Of a DNA stretch of 24,228 nucleotides, positions 5,282-13,838 are shown piece after piece. How positions within the stretch are numbered: position 1 is the first letter of the stretch; each line of letters starts with the position of its first letter. Position numbers and translations under genes: made by a program. Source of the DNA: RCIO01 sp964629765 (GTDB taxonomy: Bacteria; Pseudomonadota; Alphaproteobacteria; Rhizobiales; Rhizobiaceae); the NCBI GenBank assembly GCA_964629765.1, contig CAZVTK010000061.1:1-24228 (forward strand), written 5' to 3'. The notes beneath the pieces are model-generated. The model did no database searches and was not told the origin of the DNA. It saw nothing but the letters and a program-made list of their open reading frames with translations.

Positions 5282-8200
5282 ATGGCGCGCAAGGCTTCCA
5301 CGACCAAGGGCATCGGCGACGACGTCGCCCGCAACCTGGAGGAGTCGCTGGACCTCGACCTGTCTTCCAGCGACTTCGAGCCGGACGGGATTTCCGATCT
5401 CGACATCGCCGCCTCCATGGCCGACCTCGAGGCGCAGATCGCCAAGGCCGCCGACGAGATCGTCCAGGAGGCCCGGCCCGCACCTGCGGCGGCCGCTTCC
5501 GCCGCCGCGCCGAAGCCCGCTGCCGCGAAGCCTGCCCCCGCCAAGCCCGCGACGCCCGCCCCTGCCAAGCCAGTTCCGCAGGCACGCAACGCGCCCGGCG
5601 CCGATTTGCGCCCCGCCGAAGTGAGCGCCCCGGCTGGCGCCGCGGCATCGCCCGCCCATGCGCCGGCCAACGACGACCGCCAGAAGGACTATCGCACGCT
5701 GGTGCAGGGCATGAACCGGCAGGCCTCGCGCGGCATCTACTGGGGCGTCGGCGCGCTCAGCCTCGCCTGGGTGGCGGGCGGCATCGCCCTCGGGCACCTG
5801 CTCTATTCCCCCGCCATCTGGCAGATCCGCTCCTTCGAGGCGCTGATGGCGATGCCGCAGGTGATCGGCCTGCTGACCGCGATCGTCGTGCCGCTCATCC
5901 TCTTCTGGGGCTTCGCCGTGATGGTGCGCCGCGCGCAGGAGATGCGCCTTGCCGCGCGCTCCATGGCCGAGGTCGCCATGCGGCTCGCCGAGCCCGAGCA
6001 CCTGGCGCAGGACCGCGTGATGACGGTCGGCCAGGCCGTGCGCCGCGAGGTGCAGGCCATGGGCGACGGTATCGAGCGCACGCTCGCCCGCGCGCTGGAG
6101 CTGGAAACGCTCGTCCACGCCGAGGTGAGCGAGCTCGAACGCGCCTACTCCGACAACGAGATCCGCATCCGCACGCTGGTCGACGGGCTCGGCACCGAGC
6201 GCGACGCGGTCGTCAGCCATGCCGAGCGCGTGCGCGCCTCGATCTCCGGCGCACATGAATCGCTGCGCGACGAACTCGAACGCGTCAGCTCCACGCTGAG
6301 CGGCAACCTCGACCAGGCGTCGGGCCGCTTCGCCGAGACCATCGGCCGGTCGGGCGAAAGCCTGCTGGCGCGCCTCGGCGACGCCTCCGACCGGCTTTCG
6401 GACACGCTCGGCCAGACCGGCAACACGCTGGTCGACCGCATCAACATGTCGTCGTCCACCATCTACGACGCCATCGACCAGCGGCTCGACGTCATCTCCG
6501 ACCGCATCACCACCTCGGGCGATGCCTTCGCCACGCTGCTCGACACGCGCATCGCCACGCTGGCGCAGAGCGCGGACGAGGTGAGCGGGTCGCTCCAGCG
6601 CATGCTGGACGAGCGCACCGGCAGCATGGTTTCGCAGCTTTCGGCCGTCAGCGACGTGCTGACCGAGCAGTTCGACACGCGGCTGGGCAGCATCGAGGTG
6701 CTGCTGAACCAGCGCGGCCAGGCGCTGATCGCCGAGTTCGAGACGCGCGCGCAGGCGCTCGACGCCGGCACCGAAAGGCTCAACACCGCGCTGGAGGCGC
6801 GCGCGCGCCAGATCAACGACACGCTGGTCGAACGCGCCCGCGAGATCGCCACCAGCTTCAGCGATGCGCGCCGCGACATCGCGACCGTCATCGACGAGGG
6901 CAAGGCCAAGATCGGCTCCGACATGGCCGAGCTGGTCATGTCGACGTCGACGCTTCTCGACGGCCGCGCGGAGGATTTTTCCGCCCGCCTCGCCGAGGGC
7001 CAAAGCAGGCTGGAAGCGGTACTCCAGGCCGACCTCGAAAAGCTGTCGGCCGCGCGCGACGAGATCGACGCGCGCATCAGCGAGCATGTCGGCCGCCTGT
7101 CGGAGGGCCGCAGCCTGATGGCGCGCGCGCTGGACGAGGATCTGGCGAACCTCACCGCGCGCCGCGCAGAGATCGACGCCGCGCTCAACGGCCATATCGA
7201 GGCGCTCGCCCTGCGGCAGACGGAGCTGACCGCCGCCTTCGACGAGCGCAACGCCGGCCTNNNNNNNNNNNNNNNNNNNNNNNNNNNNNNNNNNNNNNNN
7301 NNNNNNNNNNNNNNNNNNNNNNNNNNNNNNNNNNNNNNNNNNNNNNNNNNNNNNNNNNNNCACCGCCGCGCTGGACGACCGCCGCGAGATCATCGTCGCC
7401 GCGCTGGACGAGCGCCGCGAGATCCTGCTCGGGGCGCTGGACGCGCGCCGCGACGGTCTCGCCGCCGCCTTCGACGAGCGCAATGCCGGCCTCACCGCCG
7501 CGCTGGACGACCGCCGCGAGATCATCGTCGCCGCGCTGGACGAGCGCACCGGCGCCCTGCTGGGCGCGCTGGACGAACGCCGCGACGGCCTTGCCGCCGC
7601 GCTCGACGAGCGCAATGGCGGCCTCGCCGCCGCATTGGACGACCGGCGCGACATCATCGTCGCCGCGCTGGACGAGCGCAGCGGCGCGCTGCTCGGCGCG
7701 CTGGACGAGCGCAGCGGCGGCCTTGCCGCCGCGCTCGACGAACGCAATGGCGGCCTGATCGGCTTGATCGACCAGAGCCAGGCCAATCTCGTCGCCGCCC
7801 TCGACGAACGCCAGCACGGCTTCGCATCCGCGCTCGCCGCGCAGCAGGAGGCGCTGGCCGCCGGCGTCGCGGCGCAGCAGGACGCGCTCGCCGCGTCGGT
7901 CGCCGGCCATGTCGAGACCATCGCGGCGCAGCAGGCGGAGATCGCCGGCGCCATCGAGGCCGACCTCGGCCGCGTCGACGAGGTGTTCCGCCGCCAGACC
8001 GGCGTGATCGAGGAGCGCACGCAGACGATGGAGCGCGCGCTCGGCGCCGGGGTCGACAATATCCGCGTCGCGCTGGAGGGCAGTGCGGGCGTCGTCGCGG
8101 GCGCCCTGCGCGAAAAGGTGCTGGAAGTCACCGCCGCGCTCGGCGAGGAGGCGGAGCGCGCCTTCGCCGATGCGGACCGGCGCATCGGCGACCGGACCGA

Positions 8201-10751
8201 CGCCATCGCCAAGGCGATTTCGGAGCGCACCGGCGAGATCGGCCAGTTGCTCGGGTCGAGCGACCGGCAGCTTGCCGAGCGCGCCGCCGAGATATCGCGC
8301 ACCATCGCCGAGCGGATGGGCGACATGGCTTCCGTGCTGGCCGACAGCGACCGGCAACTGGCGGATCGCGCCAGCGAGATATCGCGGGCCATCACCGAGC
8401 GTACGGGCGACATCGCCTCCGTGCTGGCCGACAGCGACCGCCAGCTCGCGGACCGCGCCAGCGACATCTCGCGGGCCATCACCGAGCGCACCGGCGACAT
8501 CGCCAACGTGCTCGCCGACAGCGACCGCCAGATTTCCGAGCGCACGCGCGAGATCGGCCGCATGATCGCGGAGCGCACCGGCGAGATCGCCCGCGTGCTC
8601 AACGAAAGCGACGACAAGATCGCCGAGCGGACGACCGCGATGTCGCACATGATCATCCATCGCACCGACGAGGTCGGGCGCATGCTGGAGGACGCCGACC
8701 GGCGCATCGCCGAGCGGACGGGCGGCATCGCGGCCGCCTTCGAGGCGGCGGACCAGAAGATCATCGCTCGCACGCACGAAACCTCGGCCGAGCTGGAAGC
8801 GCGTGCGCGCGCCGTCGCCGAAGCGCTGGAAGACGCCGACCGGCGGCTCGTCGCGGGCGCGGACCAGGTCGCCGCACGGCTTGCGGGCGGCATCGAGACG
8901 GTCGAGCAGCGGCTCGCCCGCGGCGCCGAGCAGGCAGGCGAGCACATCCACGAGAAGGTGGTGCAGACGGAGGCCAGGCTGCTGGCCCGCGCCAATGCGA
9001 TCGCCGAGACGTTCAGCGCCGCCAATGCCGAGATCGGCAAGCAGACCGAGGCGGCCGCCCGCACCATCGAGGGCCGCTCGCGCGAGCTCAACCAGCTCCT
9101 TGCCGCACGCTCGGCGGAGATCGCCCAGATCCTCGACAGGACCGCCCGGCCGCTCGTCGACCGCTTCGAGGCCAGCGGCGGCGAGTTGCAGAAGACGCTG
9201 GAGGCGGCGACGGAGAAGGCCACCGAGCGCCTGCGCGCCGAAAGCGCGGCCATGGTGCGGGCGCTTGCCTCGCGCACGGCCGAGACGCTCACGGCCGTCG
9301 ACAGCGCCAAGGGCAGCCTCATGGAGGGCGTCGCGGGGCTCATCGACCGCCTGTCGGCCTCCAACGCCAAGCTGGGCGAGCTGATCGACCTCGCCGCCGG
9401 CAATCTGTCGGGCCTCGACACGCGTCTCGGCGACACGACCGACAGCTTCGCGACGACCGCGGAAAAGGCGGCGCAATCCTTCGCCAGCTCGGCGCGCCTC
9501 ATCGACGCCAATGCCGGCAAGCTCACCGAGCTGTCGTCCTCGACGCTCAAGGAGATCGCCGCCATCGCCAGCCGCTTCGACGAGCACGGCAGGCTGCTGT
9601 CCACCGCCTCCGATCTGCTCGGCTCGGCGCAGGGCAACCTCGCCGCCACGCTGGACGAGCGCCAGCAGGCGCTGGAGGAGCTGTCGGTCGGCCTCGTCAA
9701 GAAGTCCGAGGACATCGAGCGGATCATGCGCTCGTTCGAGAACCTGATCGAGAACACGGTCGAGAAGGCCGAGGGGCGCACCCGCGCCTCGACCGACCAG
9801 ATCCGCCAGTCCATCGGCGAGGTCGTCGAGCAGGCGACCGAGCGCTTCGCGGCCGCCACCGACGAGCTGCGCCGCACCGCCGGCACCATCCGCTCCGAGC
9901 TGGAGGAAACCCGCGCGGAGATCCGCAAGGGCGTGTTCGAGCTGCCGGAGGAGACGCGCGAATCGACCTCGGCCATGCGCCGCGCCGTCAACGACCAGAT
10001 CACGGCGCTGAAGGAGCTTTCGGAGATCGTCGCCCGGTCGGGCCGCATGCACGACGTGTCGGATGCGCGCGTCGCGGCCGCGGCGTCGACCCGCGCCGCG
10101 CCGGTGCAGCAGGCCCAGCCGGTGCAGCGCGCGCCCGAGCCGCAGCAGCGGCGTCCGCAGCAGCCGGCTCCCGCCCCTCGCCCGGCGGCGCCGCAGGAGC
10201 AGGCGTACCGGCAGCCCGCCCCGGAACCCGCCTACCGTCCCGCCGCGCCCGAACCCTATCGCCCGGTCGAGCAACCCCGCCCGCGCGAAAGCGCGCCCGC
10301 CCCTGCCGGCGGCGGCTGGGTGCGCGACCTGCTTCGCGGCGCGTCGCGGGAAGAAGAGACGCGCACCGAAGCGCCGCGCAACCCGGCGGACACCCGCTCG
10401 CCGCTGCATGTGGTGGAATCGCTCAATTCGCTGTCGGTCGACATCGCCCGCGCCATCGACCACGAGGCCGCGATCGAACTGTGGGACCGCTACCGGCGCG
10501 GCGAGAGCAACGTCTTCACGCGGCGCCTCTACACGCTCAAGGGCCAGCAGACCTTCGACGAGATCCGGCGCAAGTACCAGCAGGACGCCGATTTCCGCAA
10601 CGCGGTCGACCGCTACTGCCTGGACTTCGAGAAGCTGCTGGAGGATGTCGGCCGCAACGACCGCGACAGCCTGATGACGCAGACCTACCTGTCGTCCGAC
10701 ACGGGCAAGGTCTACACCATGCTCGCCCATGCGAGCGGCCGGCTGCGCTGA
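5282..10751 (+). CDS. Giant membrane-anchored coiled-coil protein, growth pole ring (GPR/RgsE) type
   Basis: One gene interrupted by 100 Ns; without them it is 5370 nt, exactly 1790 codons. Residues 1-65 are acidic with LEESLDLDL; 66-140 are Ala/Pro/Lys-rich. Two membrane helices follow (about 152-174 and 194-215), then RRAQEMRLAAR, which by the positive-inside rule puts the rest in the cytoplasm. About 1300 residues of Ala/Glu/Arg-rich coiled coil follow, including 11-residue and 29-residue repeat arrays. A Pro/Gln-rich linker (about 10080-10380) leads to a conserved C-terminal domain (about 10417-10748) with AIELWDRYRRGE and LDFEKLLEDV. This architecture matches Agrobacterium GPR and Sinorhizobium RgsE, large scaffolds at the growing pole needed for unipolar growth; automatic tools call them kinesin-like or apolipoprotein-like. 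ATG 5282 was chosen for N-terminal similarity and an upstream AGGG. The assignment is from recalled architecture, not alignment. Confidence 0.88.
7261..7360. other. Assembly gap (100 N placeholder) inside the GPR repeat array
   Basis: Exactly 100 Ns, the conventional size for a gap of unknown length. The bases on each side are in the same phase of the 132-bp repeat: the left edge ends in the middle of a CTC codon after AACGCCGGC and the right edge supplies the missing C. The true insert must be a multiple of 3 nt and is probably zero or a whole number of repeat units. Confidence 0.95.
7362..7757 (+). repeat. Tandem 132-bp (44-residue) repeats, each four 11-residue hendecads
   Basis: Three consecutive units begin at 7362, 7494 and 7626 with a period of exactly 132 bp. 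A further partial unit is present left of the gap (from about 7227). Each unit is four 11-mers of the pattern xAALDERRxxL. Single hendecads continue without the higher-order period to about 7955. Hendecads favour a slightly right-handed or straight coiled coil. The near-identity of units explains the assembly gap. Confidence 0.93.
8169..8690 (+). repeat. Tandem 87-bp (29-residue) repeats in the GPR coiled coil
   Basis: Six units start at 8169, 8256, 8343, 8430, 8517 and 8604 with a period of 87 bp, followed by a degenerate partial unit at 8691. The core of each is D-S-D-R-Q-L-A-D-R-A-S-E-I followed by S-R-A-I-T-E-R-T-G-D-I. Units three and four are nearly identical; the outer ones are diverged. 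A period of 29 equals 7+11+11, compatible with mixed heptad/hendecad coiled coil. Confidence 0.92.
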
Positions 10752-10770
10752 GCCGCGCGGCGTCGAATTC

Positions 10771-10805
10771 GAAAGAGGCGGGCCGCAAGCCCGCCTCTTT
10801 CGTTT
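10771..10805. terminator. Rho-independent terminator downstream of GPR
   Basis: A perfect 13-bp stem (10771-10783 / 10789-10801) with a 5-nt loop lies 19 bp after the GPR stop. The stem ends in TTTC and is followed by GTTTC; the A-rich left arm means it could also act on the minus strand. A second near-palindrome at 10820-10839 may reinforce it. Confidence 0.75.
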
Positions 10806-10859
10806 CGAAGGATCTGAATCAGGTCACCCGGTGAACCTGCTGAAATTGCAGGGTTTTAC

Positions 10860-10880
10860 AGGCCGGCGCGAAAACCGGCC
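10860..10880 (-). terminator. Possible hairpin after the auxiliary lipoprotein gene
   Basis: Directly after the minus-strand lipoprotein stop (10881) there is an approximately 6-7-bp GC stem around an 8-nt loop (ccggcc/ggccgg type, 10861-10866 / 10875-10880). There is no clear T-run on the minus strand, so terminator function is only possible; the stronger stem at 10771-10801 may serve both genes. Confidence 0.35.
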
Positions 10881-11483
10881 TCAGCGGATGATGCTCAGCG
10901 CCCAGGCGACCACGTCGCCGGCCGCCGCCACGAAGGCGCTGTCCAGCGCATTGACGAAGGCGCGGTTGCCGGTGCCCTGCACCGGCGCTGTCTGCGAGAA
11001 CAGCCGCGCCCCGGCGACCACCCCGTTGCGGTCGTTCAGCACGCGCACATAGAGCTCGACCACCGCGCGGTCGTCGCCTTCGAGCCGGATCTCGAAGGCG
11101 CGGATGTCGACGATCACCTGGTAGTCGATCGCCAGCCCCTCGCCGGGGCGCCCGACGCCCGCCACGCGGCCGGACAACTGGAACGCGTCGACGATCCGCG
11201 CCTGCACGATGCGCGGCAGGCGGTCGGCCCATTGCGAGCCGGCCAGATATTCGATGGCGCTGGCCGAGGGCTTGATGACGATGCGCTCGCTGTCGAGCGA
11301 TTTCAGCGCGGTCGGCTCGGTGATGAGAAGCTGCGACTTGCTGCGCCGTCCGTCGCCCGCCGGCGGCGGGGGGGCGGTCAGCTCGAACGTGTCGAGCGGA
11401 TTGGTGCTGCCGCCGAGACCGACGCAACCCGAGAGCAGCATGCCGAGGGCCAGGACACTGCCGACCAGCCTGAACGAAGCCAC
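10881..11483 (-). CDS. ABC-type transport auxiliary lipoprotein (PqiC/ABC_trans_aux family)
   Basis: A 200-residue lipoprotein. The N-terminus MASFRLVGSVLALGMLLSGC is a lipoprotein signal with lipobox LLSGC and lipidated Cys20. The mature part has the layout of the ABC_trans_aux family: an early strand FELTAPPP, SQLLITEPTAL, SERIVIKPSASAIEYLAGSQWADRLP, then a helical end. Such lipoproteins sit in the periplasm, probably on the outer membrane, and work with MCE proteins in lipid trafficking. The start is a GTG at 11483: an AGGA lies 8 bases upstream, while another GTG two codons earlier has that AGGA too close. It is last in the mlaE-mlaF-mlaD operon, 134 bp after mlaD, a larger spacing than between the other members, so it may have extra regulation. 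Confidence 0.88.
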   Translation of the reverse strand: MASFRLVGSVLALGMLLSGCVGLGGSTNPLDTFELTAPPPPAGDGRRSKSQLLITEPTALKSLDSERIVIKPSASAIEYLAGSQWADRLPRIVQARIVDAFQLSGRVAGVGRPGEGLAIDYQVIVDIRAFEIRLEGDDRAVVELYVRVLNDRNGVVAGARLFSQTAPVQGTGNRAFVNALDSAFVAAAGDVVAWALSIIR

Positions 11484-11617
11484 ACGCACATTCCTGAATC
11501 CATGGCGCCGCACCGAACTGCCGCGCCGACCTCGTATCCGCCCCCAAAGCTGTCTAGAGCATTTCCACGACAAGTTGAAGCATCGACTTGCCGGACCGCA
11601 AGATCACAGCGGCAAGA

Positions 11618-12994
11618 TCATCGGCGGTTGCGGCCGCTGTCGAATTCGCGCACCGGCCCGTCGCCGCCGGTGATCAGGCGCTGCGGATTGCGCTCGAGCG
11701 AACTGACGGCGGTCTCGATGCGCTGGATCGCCCGGCGGCCGTCCTGCACCAGCGCCTCGAGATCGCGCAGGCCCTGCCCGGTGAAGCGCGACAGCCCCTC
11801 CATGACGGGGCCGATGCGGGCGCTCATCGAATCGGCCACCTTGCGGAGGCTGGCCAGCGTCGTGCCGGCGCTCGATATCAGCGAGTCGGCGCTGTCGGAG
11901 CCCAGCAGCGCGTCGACCTTCTGCATGACCCCGTCGATGCGCACCGACGCCTGGTTCAGCCGCGACGCGAGCTCGCGCGCATCGGTGACCATCTGGTCGA
12001 AATCCCCCGCGCGCGCGCCGATGCGTTCCGTCACTTTCGCCACGTCGGCGACCGCCTGCTGGACCTGCTTGCTGGTCGCCTCGAAGCTGCCGATGGCGCT
12101 GCCCAGCGCGCCGGGATCGACGCCGTCCAGCAGCTTCGACACACGCTCGATGGTCGTGTTGGCCTCGGTCGAGAAACTGTTGAAGGCGCCCGCCGCCGAG
12201 CGCACGTCGGCCATGACCTTGTCGAGGTCGCCCGTCGATTCCTTGAACTGTGTGGTGATCGCCTCGACATTGGCGAGGATCGCGTCGACCTTGCCCGCGT
12301 CGAGCGACTTGATGAGCGCCTCGGCCGCGGCCAGCGTCTCGCCGAGACGGCCGGACACGCCGCCCAGCGTCTCCGACAGCTTGCCGACATTGTCGAGGAA
12401 GGCGTCGACGCCCCCGGCGTTGCGCCCCAGCGCCTCCGAGAAGCGCTCGATGTTGCGGACCGTCTGCATCACCGGCTGTTTGGCGTCGCCGGTGAAGCTC
12501 TCCAGGTCGGTCATCACCGTATCGGCGCGCGTCAGGATCGCCTGCGCGGTCTGGAGGAGGTTGGTGACGGGCGACGGATTGGCGGTGATCTCGGCCACCG
12601 AGCCGTTCAGCGCCGCCTGCTGAATGAGATTCTGCTCGTCGACGTTGCCGCCCTTGAGGTCGATATTGGCCTGCCCGGTCAAGCCGGCGAGGCCGATATC
12701 GGCGCGGGTCGACGCGGTGATCGGGGTCAGCCTGTCGACGCTCGCCTCGGCGATGGCGACCGACGGATTGGTCACGTCGATATAGACGCGGCGCACGTCG
12801 CCGACGCGCACGCCGTTGAACAGCACGGCGCTGCCGCGCCCCAGTCCGCTGGCCGAGCCGGGGATGCGAAACCTGAGCGTCGCCGTCTCGGTGCGGTCGG
12901 TGCCGCCCGAGGTCCAGAACAGGAACAGGAAGCCCGCCACGATGGCCAGGAGGGTGAAGAGCCCCACCGCCACATAGTTCGCCCTGGTTTCCAT
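11618..12994 (-). CDS. mlaD: MlaD family protein (MCE domain), lipid-transport ABC substrate-binding subunit
   Basis: A 458-residue periplasmic protein anchored by one N-terminal helix (about 7-28). The MCE domain lies at about 38-118 with the core GLGRGSAVLFNGVRVGDV. After it comes a long helical region (150-440) with repeated hydrophobic spacing, like the extended helical barrels or needles of longer MCE proteins rather than the 180-residue E. coli MlaD. MCE hexamers form a hydrophobic channel carrying phospholipids between membranes. The start at 12994 has a GGAGG five bases upstream. It lies 17 bp after mlaF in the same operon. The last 20 residues (GGDGPVREFDSGRNRR) are polar and probably disordered. 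Confidence 0.93.
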   Translation of the reverse strand: METRANYVAVGLFTLLAIVAGFLFLFWTSGGTDRTETATLRFRIPGSASGLGRGSAVLFNGVRVGDVRRVYIDVTNPSVAIAEASVDRLTPITASTRADIGLAGLTGQANIDLKGGNVDEQNLIQQAALNGSVAEITANPSPVTNLLQTAQAILTRADTVMTDLESFTGDAKQPVMQTVRNIERFSEALGRNAGGVDAFLDNVGKLSETLGGVSGRLGETLAAAEALIKSLDAGKVDAILANVEAITTQFKESTGDLDKVMADVRSAAGAFNSFSTEANTTIERVSKLLDGVDPGALGSAIGSFEATSKQVQQAVADVAKVTERIGARAGDFDQMVTDARELASRLNQASVRIDGVMQKVDALLGSDSADSLISSAGTTLASLRKVADSMSARIGPVMEGLSRFTGQGLRDLEALVQDGRRAIQRIETAVSSLERNPQRLITGGDGPVREFDSGRNRR

Positions 12995-13011
12995 GCCTGC
13001 CTCCGCCTGCC

Positions 13012-13830
13012 TCAGCGTGGGATGTTTCGCGCACGCTTGCCGCGAAAATATGACCGCACCCAGGGATGTTCCGAGCGCAGCATGTCGTCGATCGTGCCCT
13101 CGGCCAGCACGCGCCGCTCGCCCAGCACCGCAATGCGGTCGCAGGCCGAGAACAGGCTGTCGAGGTCGTGGGTCACCATGTAGACCGTCAGCCCCAGCGT
13201 GTCCCTCAGCTTGCCGACCAGCTCGTCGAACTCGGCGGCGCCGATCGGGTCCAGCCCCGACGTCGGCTCGTCGAGGAACACCACGGCGGGGTCGAGGGCC
13301 AGCGCGCGCGCCAGCGCCGCGCGCTTGACCATGCCGCCGGAAAGCTGGTGCGGCAGCTTCCACGCCGCATCGCGCGGCAGGCCGACGAGCTCGATCTTCA
13401 GCAGCGCCAGCTCGTCCATCAGGCGCTTCGGCAGATCGAGATATTCGCGCATCGGCACCTGGATGTTCTCCATCACCGACAGGGCCGAGAACAGCGCCCC
13501 GTGCTGGAAGAGAACGCCGAGGCGCATGTCGATGGAGAGCCGCTCGGCCTCGCTGGCATGGTCGGTGTCGATGCCGAACATGCGAATCGTGCCGCCCTGC
13601 TTGCGGTTCAGCCCCAGTATGGTGCGCAGCAGGACCGACTTGCCGGCGCCCGACGCACCGACGAAGCCGAGGATCTCGCCGGCGCGGATGTCGAGCGAGA
13701 GGTTCTCCAGCACTTTCTGCCGGCCGAAGGCGACCGAGACGTCGCGCACCGAGATGATCGCCTCGGGAGCCGCCTGCCCAGGCGTTTCTCCCTCCGGGGG
13801 CCGCTGCTGCACCGTTCCGGTCTCGCCCAT
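13012..13830 (-). CDS. mlaF: ABC transporter ATP-binding protein, MlaF type
   Basis: A 272-residue ATPase with all the expected motifs: Walker A GASGAGKS at 58-65, Q-loop Gln109, signature LSGGM at 163-167, Walker B VVFLDEPTSGLDP from 183, and H-loop His221. The first ~24 residues (Pro/Gln/Glu-rich) are an extension before the core. LSGGM followed by VKRAALARALALDP is typical of the MCE-linked Mkl/MlaF subgroup rather than importers of small nutrients. It powers phospholipid movement by the MlaE permease at the inner membrane. The permease stop lies 8 bp upstream and its TGA overlaps the GAGG ribosome-binding site of this gene, suggesting translational coupling. Confidence 0.96.
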   Translation of the reverse strand: MGETGTVQQRPPEGETPGQAAPEAIISVRDVSVAFGRQKVLENLSLDIRAGEILGFVGASGAGKSVLLRTILGLNRKQGGTIRMFGIDTDHASEAERLSIDMRLGVLFQHGALFSALSVMENIQVPMREYLDLPKRLMDELALLKIELVGLPRDAAWKLPHQLSGGMVKRAALARALALDPAVVFLDEPTSGLDPIGAAEFDELVGKLRDTLGLTVYMVTHDLDSLFSACDRIAVLGERRVLAEGTIDDMLRSEHPWVRSYFRGKRARNIPR

Positions 13831-13838
13831 CGCCCGCC

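Noticed and set aside
5500..5590. Ala/Pro/Lys-rich low-complexity stretch as a possible DNA-binding AlkP-type tail
   Set aside because: It sits between an acidic N-terminus and a membrane helix in a scaffold protein; a flexible linker is the simpler reading.
5210..10730. Very long open frames on the minus strand opposite the giant coiled-coil gene
   Set aside because: They are mirror products of GC-rich, Ala/Arg/Glu-biased codons; they contain no family motifs, start and stop arbitrarily, and also run through the Ns. The plus strand has the recognisable domains and the terminator.
7361..10751. Treating the sequence after the Ns as a separate gene or a pseudogene fragment
   Set aside because: Frame arithmetic and repeat register show that it continues the gene starting at 5282.
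11554..11590. TCTAGAGCATTTCC segment resembling one arm of a common rhizobial intergenic palindrome
   Set aside because: The matching second arm is absent; only a weak 5-bp inversion follows, so I do not annotate it as a repeat.
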